Assembly: GCA_964512045.1 (NCBI GenBank)
Contig: CAZEJK010000293.1
Location: 1-6,175 of the forward strand
DNA from: CAZEJK01 sp964512045
Lineage (GTDB): Bacteria > Acidobacteriota > Thermoanaerobaculia > Thermoanaerobaculales > Sulfomarinibacteraceae
Reading direction: 5' to 3'
DNA length: 6,175 nucleotides
The notes beneath the pieces are model-generated. The model was not told the origin of the DNA, did no database searches, and saw only the letters and a list, made by a program, of their open reading frames with translations. Both the position numbers and the translations under genes were made by a program. Positions 1-6,058 of the stretch are shown piece after piece; within the stretch, counting starts at the first letter, position 1; each line of letters starts with the position of its first letter.

Positions 1-257
1 ACCGCATGACGACCGGCCGCCAGCTCATCCGGCTCGTCAACGACCGTGAACACCCCGGCGTCGAGACCGTTGGCGGCGCACAGGGAACGCACACGCTCGC
101 CGTCCCCGACCAGGATCATCTCGGCGATCCCTTCGCCGGCCGCACGAGCTGCAGCCTGAATGGTGTTCGGATCGTGCCCGGCAGCAACGGCCACCCGCCG
201 CGACGGCTGGTCCTTGAGCTGAGCGAGGAGCTGCTCGAGGGAGCGGACCGGTTCCAT
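1..257 (-). CDS. ptb: Phosphate butyryltransferase (Ptb), N-terminal part, cut by window edge
   Basis: Enzyme that transfers an acyl group (classically butyryl or branched-chain) from CoA to phosphate, giving the acyl-phosphate used by butyrate kinase. Only the first 85 codons are present; the 3' part lies outside the window. Reading minus from 257 the protein starts MEPVRSLEQLLAQLKDQP, followed by RRVAVAAGHDPNTIQAA (about residues 20-36), GIAEMILVGDGERVRSL (43-59) and FTVVDEPDE (70-78). These match the opening beta-alpha repeats of the PTA/PTB family, and the short Ser-Leu-Glu-Leu leader followed by 'VAVAAGHD' is closer to Ptb than to Pta. The ATG shares one base with the TAA stop of the upstream fusion gene, and AGGAGGA lies 6 nt before it, so translation is probably coupled. 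Catalytic residues sit in the missing C-terminal part and cannot be checked. Ptb is preferred over Pta because of the neighbouring butyrate-kinase domain. Confidence 0.85.
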   Translation of the reverse strand, partial: MEPVRSLEQLLAQLKDQPSRRVAVAAGHDPNTIQAAARAAGEGIAEMILVGDGERVRSLCAANGLDAGVFTVVDEPDELAAGRHA

Positions 258-2488
258 TACGCGTCCTCCTGCGTCTCATAGCTGCTGTACGAACGGACGG
301 CCTCCTTGCCGTTCAGCACGCGCAGCGCGCCCTTGGCGAGGGCCGCCATCTCGTTCTCGCCGGGGTAGACCGATACACCGCAGCCGAGCGCCGCCACGGA
401 CGATTCAATCGCCGCCACCATCAGTCGCGACCGCGCCAACCCGCCGGTGAGCAGGACGCGGTCCACCGGCTCGCCGTTGAACGCCGGGAGCAGCGCGGTG
501 ATGCTCTTGGCAATCTGATACGCCATGGCCTCGAACACGGTGGTGGCCCAGGGGTCGTCATCCGCCACACGCTGCTCGACCTCGCGGAAGTCCGCGGTTC
601 CGAGCAGATCGATCAGGCCTCCACGACCCTTGTTGAGCTTCTTCAGCTCATCCTTGCTCAGCCCTCCGGAGAAGCACAGGTCGATGAGCTGGCCTGTCGG
701 GATCGATCCCGACCGCTGCGGCGAGAACGGGCCTTCTCCATCCAAGCCGTTGTTCACGTCGATGTAACGTCCCTTGTGGTGGGCGCCGATGGTGATACCG
801 CCGCCCATGTGACAGACGACGACATTGACGTACTCGTAAAACGTCTCGTTCTCCTCCGCGTACCGGTGCGCCGTGGCGATCTGATTCAAGGCGTGCGAGA
901 TCACCTTTCTCCGAATCCGCTTGAAGCCGGTGATCTTGACCCGCTCCGGAGCCTCGTCCACGACCACCGGGTCAACAATGAAGGTCGGCTTGCCGGTGGC
1001 GCCCACAAGCTCCCGCGCGATCAGGGCCCCCAGGTTCGAGGCGTGATCGCCGCCCACACCCGTCATCAGGTCGTCGCACATGGCGTCGCTGACGAAGTAC
1101 GTGCCGTGAGGAATCGGACGGAGCAGGCCACCGCGCGCCGACACCGCATCGAGGTCGCCAACGCTCAGCCCGTGCCGCGCGAGCGCTTCCCCGATGACCT
1201 TCTTGCGGAAGCCGTACTGCGCAACGATGCGCTGTCCCTCGAACGGCGCCAGCTCCTCGGCGGGGTGCTGGATCTCCTCCGAGATCCGTTCCTGATCGCC
1301 CTCGAAGATGGAGATCTTCGTCGAGGTGGAGCCGGGGTTGATGGCGAGAATCCGGTGTCTCGGAAAGAACGTGTCGAGCGGAGTGCGATCGAAGTCGCCA
1401 CGCCGATGGAGCCGGAGCAAGTTTGCCTTGACCGCAAGCACCGCATTCTCAGGCGTGCAGTCCAGGGGAAGGTCCACCGCGCTGCACCCCGTTCCGAACA
1501 GAACCGCGAAGTGTCCGGCCTCCGGGTAGCGTGTCGCGTACAGGTGGAACAGCATGTTCCCCATGTCGAGGTTCGGCGCGATGATCACGTTCGACACCCG
1601 GATGGCCGGGTTCTCCTCCTTCTCGACGTAGTACGCCGCCGAGCGACGGGAGAGTGCCACGGAGACCTTGACCTCGCCCTCGATGTAGATCGAGCGGTAC
1701 CGCTCTCCCAACCGCTCGATCCTCTCGGCAAGCACCGCCGGCACGCGCTCGGTCGCGGCGCGAACCAGCTCTGCGGACGGTCCCTCATCCGAGCCCTTGT
1801 GGGAGTAGGACACGATCGCCCCGTTGATGTCGCTGAGCACCGACTCTGGGATCAGGTCGCGCGCCACCATGCAGGTATCCACGGCGATCTCCGCCAGCAG
1901 CTCCGGCGTCATCGTGGCGTTGACACCCACATCGCCGAAGACCGCGATGTTGTGGGGGAAGATCTCCTCGGGATGGTCATCCGGCAGTGCGAAGAGGCCG
2001 ACCTCACCCACCACCGGGCGCTTCGAGAGGATCCTCAGCAACGGACGGAAGTAATCGCGTGGCGGATGGCGCATCCCACCGACGACGACGTCAGCATGGC
2101 CCTGATGTACCGCCATGATCCCGAACCGTGCCGGCTCCGACACCCACTGCCGGGCCAGACGTGGATCATCGGTCATTCGCTGGCCATCTGGCAGCTCGAG
2201 GTACGCACGCGCAAACTCATCCACCAGGTCCGGGCGCGCCGCGATATCAACAAAAGCACTTTGCGACAAAGTGAACTCGACACGAGTCGGATCCAGGTGG
2301 GGCAGCTGGCGGGCGATCGTGTCGCGAACCGACTCCTCGCTCTCGAGAAACACCAGCCGTGCAAACCGCGGCAGGAAGCACGCAGCCTCCACCATCCGAG
2401 GGTCGAACACCTCGGTGAACACCACCGTGGGCCGGTCCTTCTGAAGTGCAACGATCTGCTCGTCAAGCGCAGAACCGATGTCGTACAT
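257..2488 (-). CDS. buk: Fusion of a phosphotransacylase-like domain and butyrate kinase
   Basis: 743 aa from the ATG at 2488, which has AGGAGG 9 nt upstream. An in-frame GTG at 2533 would add 15 residues but the Shine-Dalgarno favours 2488. Residues about 18-360 are a PTA/PTB-type domain: VVVGGMRHPPRDYFRP (134-149), VGVNATMTPELLAEIAV (187-203), VSYSHKGSDEG (226-236), NVIIAPNLDMGNMLFHL (300-316). After a short linker, residues 379-743 are a complete acetate/butyrate kinase-family domain: NPGSTSTK (384-391, phosphate motif), ARGGLLRPI (451-459), CHMGGGITIGAH (559-570, His560), RSGSIPTG (592-599), LLTGGLARS (679-687) and GENEMAALA (710-718). The kinase half matches the usual length of Buk (about 355 aa) and converts acyl-phosphate plus ADP to acid plus ATP, or the reverse. 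By eye, the N-terminal half lacks the catalytic Ser-Arg of true phosphotransacetylases: the 'NDLSRG' segment reads VDLPLD at 338-343. It may therefore be regulatory. It is followed directly by a separate ptb. Domain assignment is sure; the exact acyl substrate is inference. Confidence 0.92.
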   Translation of the reverse strand: MYDIGSALDEQIVALQKDRPTVVFTEVFDPRMVEAACFLPRFARLVFLESEESVRDTIARQLPHLDPTRVEFTLSQSAFVDIAARPDLVDEFARAYLELPDGQRMTDDPRLARQWVSEPARFGIMAVHQGHADVVVGGMRHPPRDYFRPLLRILSKRPVVGEVGLFALPDDHPEEIFPHNIAVFGDVGVNATMTPELLAEIAVDTCMVARDLIPESVLSDINGAIVSYSHKGSDEGPSAELVRAATERVPAVLAERIERLGERYRSIYIEGEVKVSVALSRRSAAYYVEKEENPAIRVSNVIIAPNLDMGNMLFHLYATRYPEAGHFAVLFGTGCSAVDLPLDCTPENAVLAVKANLLRLHRRGDFDRTPLDTFFPRHRILAINPGSTSTKISIFEGDQERISEEIQHPAEELAPFEGQRIVAQYGFRKKVIGEALARHGLSVGDLDAVSARGGLLRPIPHGTYFVSDAMCDDLMTGVGGDHASNLGALIARELVGATGKPTFIVDPVVVDEAPERVKITGFKRIRRKVISHALNQIATAHRYAEENETFYEYVNVVVCHMGGGITIGAHHKGRYIDVNNGLDGEGPFSPQRSGSIPTGQLIDLCFSGGLSKDELKKLNKGRGGLIDLLGTADFREVEQRVADDDPWATTVFEAMAYQIAKSITALLPAFNGEPVDRVLLTGGLARSRLMVAAIESSVAALGCGVSVYPGENEMAALAKGALRVLNGKEAVRSYSSYETQEDA
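264..270 (-). promoter_or_regulatory. Shine-Dalgarno of ptb inside the end of the fusion gene
   Basis: AGGAGGA on the minus strand with a 6-nt gap to the ATG at 257-255. It lies within the last codons of the fusion gene (Gln-Glu-Asp-Ala-stop). With the TAATG stop/start overlap it supports translational coupling of the two genes. Confidence 0.85.
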
Positions 2489-2497
2489 GACCCTGGG

Positions 2498-2503
2498 CCT
2501 CCT
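2498..2503 (-). promoter_or_regulatory. Shine-Dalgarno that fixes the fusion-gene start
   Basis: A perfect AGGAGG on the minus strand, 9 nt before the ATG at 2488-2486. It lies downstream of the alternative GTG at 2533, so the shorter ATG start is favoured. The 15 residues that the GTG start would add resemble no family member's N-terminus that I know. Confidence 0.8.
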
Positions 2504-2541
2504 GGACACTACCCCGGCATCAGCGGGGGTCACGAGGCGTC

Positions 2542-2547
2542 AGGATA
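2542..2547 (-). promoter_or_regulatory. Candidate -10 of the fusion/ptb operon
   Basis: TATCCT on the minus strand (within GGTATCCTGA) matches TATAAT at 4 of 6 positions. It would start transcription near 2535, giving a leader of about 47 nt. The hexamer 17 nt upstream (CCGCAG) is a poor -35, so this is tentative. The same GTATCCT lies at almost the same distance upstream of plsB. Confidence 0.3.
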
Positions 2548-2661
2548 CCACCCCTGCGGCCGCGCTGCGGCACACCGCCAGAACCCGAGCTACGGTCCGG
2601 CGCGTCGAATGACGGGGCCATATCGTCGCAGTCCGGGAGCGGGCGCCACGATCGGCCCGGC

Positions 2662-2691
2662 CTGGCACGCGCTACCACCGTGTGCTAGACT
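2662..2691 (+). promoter_or_regulatory. Extended -10 sigma70-type promoter of the RRM gene
   Basis: The candidate -10 is TAGACT (2686-2691), preceded by TG at 2683-2684 to give an extended -10. CTGGCA (2662-2667), with an 18-nt spacer, is the candidate -35 (4 of 6 matches to TTGACA). The expected start is near 2697-2700, about 190 nt before the RRM start codon. Assigned by motif only. Confidence 0.5.
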
Positions 2692-2737
2692 TTGTCATAG
2701 GAGATCAGTGTCGTCGCAACGAGTGCCTGCCAACGCT

Positions 2738-2883
2738 GCGGCTTTCCCGCGAGCGATTTTTTCTTGTGGCATGTTCAGGACGGTGGCGCCTGTGGCCTCG
2801 GGTGGCTACTCGCAAAGCTGTCGGGGATCCCGGCCAAAGGCACGGCCGGGCAACGGCTGACCGACCGGGGTCAGCAGGTGGAG
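2738..2883 (+). promoter_or_regulatory. Structured 5' leader of the RRM gene, putative cis-regulatory RNA
   Basis: Three inverted-repeat units occur in the leader. A long-range stem pairs GCTTT (2741-2745) and GCGAG (2749-2753) with CTCGC (2809-2813) and AAAGC (2814-2818), leaving CCC bulged; wobble pairs could extend it outward. A perfect 7-bp hairpin CCCGGCC/GGCCGGG spans 2829-2850 with an 8-nt loop. A second perfect 7-bp hairpin GCTGACC/GGTCAGC spans 2856-2875 with a 6-nt loop and ends exactly where the Shine-Dalgarno AGGTGGAG (2876-2883) begins. The long-range stem encloses a U-rich run (GATTTTTTCTT, 2755-2765). The layout suggests control of ribosome access or transcript stability, for instance by temperature or by the RRM protein itself. 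It matches no riboswitch class that I can recognise. The pairings are seen directly; the regulatory role is inference. Confidence 0.45.
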
Positions 2884-2891
2884 TAGCTGGT

Positions 2892-3158
2892 ATGTCGAAG
2901 AGGATCTATGTCGGAAACCTACCGTACAGTGCCACCGAGGATGAGCTGAGAGAGCTGTTCTCTCCCTACGGCACTGTCGAGGCCATCAACATCATCACCG
3001 ACCGGGAGACCGGCCGGCCGCGGGGCTTCGGCTTCGTGGAGATGGACGAGGAAGGCGCCGATGCCGCGATCCGCGCCCTGGATCAGCAGGAGATGGGCGG
3101 GCGCAACCTCCGTGTCAACGAGGCCCGGCCTCGCAACTCTCGGCCGGAACGCTGGTAG
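2892..3158 (+). CDS. Small single-RRM RNA-binding protein
   Basis: 88 aa. One RNA recognition motif fills residues 3 to about 78. RNP2 is IYVGNL (residues 5-10) and RNP1 is RGFGFVEM (44-51), both with the aromatic residues that stack on RNA bases (Tyr6, Phe46, Phe48). The order SKRIYVGNLPYSATEDELRE, then GTVEAINIITDRETGRP before RNP1, is the standard bacterial/cyanobacterial Rbp type. A short basic tail (RPRNSRPERW) follows, without the Gly-rich tail of some relatives. The ATG at 2892 is chosen because AGGTGGAG lies 8 nt upstream and the RRM starts right after it; an in-frame ATG at 2682 would add 70 non-conserved residues spanning the promoter and leader. Family members bind single-stranded RNA and are often cold- or stress-induced; the targets here are unknown. 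The gene is monocistronic, with its own promoter and terminator, and converges on plsB. Confidence 0.93.
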   Translation: MSKRIYVGNLPYSATEDELRELFSPYGTVEAINIITDRETGRPRGFGFVEMDEEGADAAIRALDQQEMGGRNLRVNEARPRNSRPERW

Positions 3159-3182
3159 CTCACAGTCGACTCCAGCACCACG

Positions 3183-3209
3183 ACGACGCGCCGTCCGGCG
3201 CGTCGTTTT
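3183..3209 (+). terminator. Intrinsic terminator of the RRM gene
   Basis: A perfect inverted repeat ACGACGCGCCG (3183-3193) and CGGCGCGTCGT (3196-3206) is followed by TTTTCGTCT. It begins 25 nt after the RRM stop codon. On the minus strand the stem is not followed by a T run, so it should not act as a good terminator for the converging plsB transcript. Confidence 0.88.
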
Positions 3210-3282
3210 CGTCTCCGTCGAGCGAGCCCTCCACCACCGGCCGACAGGCATGACCGGCGGCATATGCACGGTCTCGTGAGTG

Positions 3283-5958
3283 TCAACGCTGCATGATCGG
3301 CACCGGCGGACCGAGCTCGAGCGGATCGTCAGGACGGACCAGGAGATAGCGCGCGATCTCCGAACGCCGCCGCTCGAGGGCACCCCGATCGGCATCGTCG
3401 GCCAGGCTATACATCGTACGCCGCTCGGAAGCCTCGTCGTGACGCACCACCCATCCCTCGTGCAGAAACAGCTCCAGGGCGTTGTTCAGCACTGCCGTCG
3501 AGGCTGCTTCAGGCCGGAGAATATCCCCTTCCAGAAACGCTCTTTCCGCCACTGATCGCGCTTTTTCTATCCACGTCTTGCGCTCCTTGGCGCCATCGAG
3601 CAGGACCTCGAGCGCACCGGCGGCGATCCAGTATCCCTCCACAAGGTGGACCATCAAACCGCGGAGGAGATCCAGTGCCCGAGGCCACGCCGCGCGCCAG
3701 CGTCCGTCCTCGCCCAGCTCGATCAGCCGATCGCTGCTGAGCCGACCCAACACCTCATTGAGGTTCTCCTCGAACCCTCCATCCGTCGGGAAGATGAACT
3801 CCCGACGGAACCAGCAGCTCAGCTGACGCGTCGCCGCCGCCATCTCGGCCTGGTCTACCCCGTCCTCGCCAGCGCGGATCACCGTCGCCACGATCGCATC
3901 CGGCGCCAGGATGGCGAGGATGGTGTTGCGGTGGTAGTCGAGCTCGATCCGCGCCTTGTCCGGAACCGTGTAGATCACCTCGCCATCACACTCAGTCGCA
4001 TGGATCTGGCGCCTGAGCAGCTGCTGCGCCTCGTCCACGAGAGGCCGCACCGCCACGCCTCGTGCGAGGTGGCCAGTGCGCAGATCCTCGGCGTCCGCCG
4101 CGGTGATCCGCTCAGCGGCCTCGGTCAGACGATGCGCGATCGACCGCGACAGCCGGGTCCGACGGCCTTCGAGGAGCCACAGGAAGAAGCCGGTAAGCTC
4201 CGTGAGAATCTGAGAGGACACACCGCGCCGAGAGTGCGCCATGAGCGCAGCAGAGAGAAGGGCTGAGGGCGCCACGGTGGTCGCCTCCTGGATCTGGCGC
4301 ATGACGTAAAACGCCAGCCTCCGGGTGACCTCTCGGGAGCGCTCTCGATCCACCGCAGCGAGATCCTCGACGCCTCGACGGCGCAGGTAATCGGTGAGAC
4401 GAATCGGTTCCTCGAAGCTGACGTAGACGCGTCCATACTTCGAACGGAGCACCGTCGAGGACTTCACCATCCCGCTCACCGACTCGGCGCGCTTCTCACC
4501 ACCGGTCAGCTCACGTCGGTAGCTCTCCAGCTCCACGACCTGCTCGTAACTGATGTTGATCGGAACGATCTGCAGATCTCGGAACTCGCCCTGGCGCACG
4601 CCTTCGAGCATCATCGCCAGCATTCCGAGCCGGGGCGGAAGGATCTTGCCGGTGCGACTCCGGCCACCTTCGATGAAGAACTCCACCGGATACCCTTCGC
4701 GGATCAGCTTCCACAGGTAGCTTCGGAACACCAGCTTGTAGATCGGCATGCCGGCGAACGTTCGCCGCAGAAAGAACGCGCCGGAGTGGCGAAACCACCA
4801 ACCCAGAGGGAAGAACGACAGGTTGGCGCCTGCCGCGATATGCGGCGGGATGAACTCGTTGCGCATGAACACCCAGGAGATCACGAGGTAGTCGAGGTGG
4901 CTCTTGTGACACGGCGCCAGGATCAACGGTGCAGTCCGCGAGAGCTTGGCGGCGTCCTTGATCCGCCGCATCCCTGCGGCGTCCACCTCCACACCCTGGA
5001 ACACGCGGTTGAACACGAAGTCGAGGATCACGCCGAAGATCAGCAGCACCTCGAAGTTCTGCGCCGCCGCGATCTCACGGAGGTACTTCGCAGCCTTGCG
5101 CAGCGCGCCATCACGACTCACTCCCTCCTCTCGGGCAATCTCGTCCAGCTCCCGCACGAACCGCGGCCGGGTCAGAATCTCACGCCGAATGATCGACGGC
5201 TGCTTGACGGCTGGTCCCCGGATGGCCATGGCCTCACGGGCCAGGTGCACCCGCAGAACCCGTCGTACCGTCGCGGCAACGCGGCGGTCCGACCAATCCG
5301 GATGCTCGGCGATGAACGCCGCCAGATCGACCGGCTCACCGAACTGAACGGACGCCAGCTTGCGGAAACGGATGAAATGTCCGAGCTTCCGGATCTTGCT
5401 CGCCGCCTCCACATCGCCGAACACGATGTCCAGAAGACGCCGTCGACGCCACGGCGGCTGGCGCGGCCACATGATCAATGACGGCAGCAGCAGCATCGGC
5501 TGGTCCATGCCACGCTGGACTCGAACCAACCGCTCGAAGTACATGGGGTCCGCGCTGCGCTCCGACGCGATACCGCGCAGACGCAAGAACAGCAGCACCG
5601 ACTTCCCCTGCTGGAGCACACGCTCCAGGCAAGCGGGGGCTGCCGGCCCTTTGCCGGTCAGCAGCCGCCAGAGATCGCGCACCACGGCTGCAGGGGTCCG
5701 CACGAAGCTGATCGTCACATCGTTGGCGAATCCGGCGAGAGGCCAGCCCACGCGCAGAAACAACCAGTTGAAGAACAGGTAGTCGAGAATACTGCGTGTC
5801 CGCATGACGTACACGACTCGGCCACGCTGCGGCAGCTCCTTGATCCGGGACTCGGTCTCGGGATCCAGGGCAATGTGGCTGAAGAGGGTCCTCCCCAGCC
5901 AACGGAGCACCGCCTTCGGTCTGGAGACCATCGCACTGTGGAGCTCGACGGCTGGCAT
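3283..5958 (-). CDS. plsB: Glycerol-3-phosphate 1-O-acyltransferase PlsB
   Basis: 891 aa, slightly longer than E. coli PlsB (about 807 aa). It acylates sn-glycerol-3-phosphate at position 1 using acyl-CoA or acyl-ACP, the first step of phospholipid synthesis, at the inner face of the membrane. All four glycerolipid acyltransferase blocks are visible: HKSHLDYL (351-358, the HX4D catalytic pair His351/Asp356), GAFFLRR (393-399), FFIEGGRSRTGK (427-438) and IVPINISYE (464-472). Other PlsB-specific stretches are PPHIAAGANL (371-380), FNRVFQG (316-322) and a long helical C-terminal region (about 540-891). Residues about 46-165 look like a decayed copy of the same acyltransferase fold (RTRSILDYL at 53-61; LLLPSLIMW at 156-164). 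The ATG at 5958 has AGGAG 6 nt upstream; a second Met at residue 10 lacks a comparable site. No obvious terminator lies downstream. It sits on the same strand as the acyl-phosphate operon but in a separate transcription unit. Confidence 0.95.
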   Translation of the reverse strand: MPAVELHSAMVSRPKAVLRWLGRTLFSHIALDPETESRIKELPQRGRVVYVMRTRSILDYLFFNWLFLRVGWPLAGFANDVTISFVRTPAAVVRDLWRLLTGKGPAAPACLERVLQQGKSVLLFLRLRGIASERSADPMYFERLVRVQRGMDQPMLLLPSLIMWPRQPPWRRRRLLDIVFGDVEAASKIRKLGHFIRFRKLASVQFGEPVDLAAFIAEHPDWSDRRVAATVRRVLRVHLAREAMAIRGPAVKQPSIIRREILTRPRFVRELDEIAREEGVSRDGALRKAAKYLREIAAAQNFEVLLIFGVILDFVFNRVFQGVEVDAAGMRRIKDAAKLSRTAPLILAPCHKSHLDYLVISWVFMRNEFIPPHIAAGANLSFFPLGWWFRHSGAFFLRRTFAGMPIYKLVFRSYLWKLIREGYPVEFFIEGGRSRTGKILPPRLGMLAMMLEGVRQGEFRDLQIVPINISYEQVVELESYRRELTGGEKRAESVSGMVKSSTVLRSKYGRVYVSFEEPIRLTDYLRRRGVEDLAAVDRERSREVTRRLAFYVMRQIQEATTVAPSALLSAALMAHSRRGVSSQILTELTGFFLWLLEGRRTRLSRSIAHRLTEAAERITAADAEDLRTGHLARGVAVRPLVDEAQQLLRRQIHATECDGEVIYTVPDKARIELDYHRNTILAILAPDAIVATVIRAGEDGVDQAEMAAATRQLSCWFRREFIFPTDGGFEENLNEVLGRLSSDRLIELGEDGRWRAAWPRALDLLRGLMVHLVEGYWIAAGALEVLLDGAKERKTWIEKARSVAERAFLEGDILRPEAASTAVLNNALELFLHEGWVVRHDEASERRTMYSLADDADRGALERRRSEIARYLLVRPDDPLELGPPVPIMQR

Positions 5959-5964
5959 CAGCGG

Positions 5965-5969
5965 CTCCT
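5965..5969 (-). promoter_or_regulatory. Shine-Dalgarno of plsB
   Basis: AGGAG on the minus strand, 6 nt before the ATG at 5958. A second purine run (GGAGGGG, 5977-5971) lies slightly upstream. It supports the first Met over Met10 as the start. Confidence 0.75.
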
Positions 5970-6008
5970 ACCCCTCCGTTCAAACCTGCTCCGCGCAAAC
6001 ATCCGACG

Positions 6009-6038
6009 AGGATACCCCACGCGCACGGACAACGACAG
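6009..6038 (-). promoter_or_regulatory. Candidate promoter of plsB
   Basis: TATCCT (6014-6009) is a plausible -10, with CTGTCG (6038-6033) as a weak -35 across an 18-nt spacer. The leader would be about 44 nt. The -10 hexamer and its upstream GGT/GGGT context resemble the candidate -10 upstream of the fusion operon. An inverted repeat lies just upstream (6047-6058). Confidence 0.35.
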
Positions 6039-6046
6039 CCACGAGC

Positions 6047-6058
6047 GTCTCTCGAGAC
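6047..6058. repeat. Short inverted repeat upstream of the plsB promoter
   Basis: GTCTC-TC-GAGAC: 5-bp arms around a 2-nt centre, centred about 17 nt upstream of the middle of the candidate -35 of plsB. The position would suit an activator or other DNA-binding regulator. It is short enough to occur by chance, and no regulator is encoded nearby. Confidence 0.2.

Larger units (their letters stand above)
2489..2891. other. Divergent intergenic region between the fusion operon and the RRM gene
   Basis: A 403-bp gap between divergent starts. On the minus side it holds the Shine-Dalgarno and a weak candidate -10 for the fusion/ptb operon, plus a small imperfect hairpin at 2511-2530 (ACCCC/GGGGT arms) that would sit in that operon's leader. 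On the plus side it holds an extended -10 promoter (2662-2691) and a long structured leader (about 2697-2891). Between about 2548 and 2660 I see only GC-rich sequence without recognisable features. Long open frames through this region are antisense or spurious. Confidence 0.7.

Noticed and set aside
2489..2533. GTG start at 2533 for the fusion gene, adding 15 residues
   Set aside because: The ATG at 2488 has a perfect AGGAGG 9 nt upstream, and the added residues look unlike a family N-terminus.
776..2860. 694-codon plus-strand open frame
   Set aside because: Antisense to the fusion gene along nearly all its length. Its translation is rich in Arg, His and Val with no recognisable domain, typical of a mirror frame in high-GC DNA. 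The minus-strand protein has clear family motifs throughout.
2800..2875. Cyclic-di-GMP (GEMM-I) riboswitch upstream of the RRM gene
   Set aside because: Only the CGCAAAGC stretch (2811-2818) recalls the GEMM-I core. The 5' consensus around GGGCAAACC and the tetraloop-receptor arrangement are absent.
2682..2891. N-terminal extension of the RRM protein from the ATG at 2682
   Set aside because: It would start inside the promoter -10 region. The 70 extra residues are low-quality translation of the structured leader, and a good Shine-Dalgarno precedes 2892.
3646..4266. Plus-strand open frame of 206 codons, and similar ones at 4786-5481 and 5336-5998 (minus)
   Set aside because: All lie within plsB in other frames and show no domain signatures.
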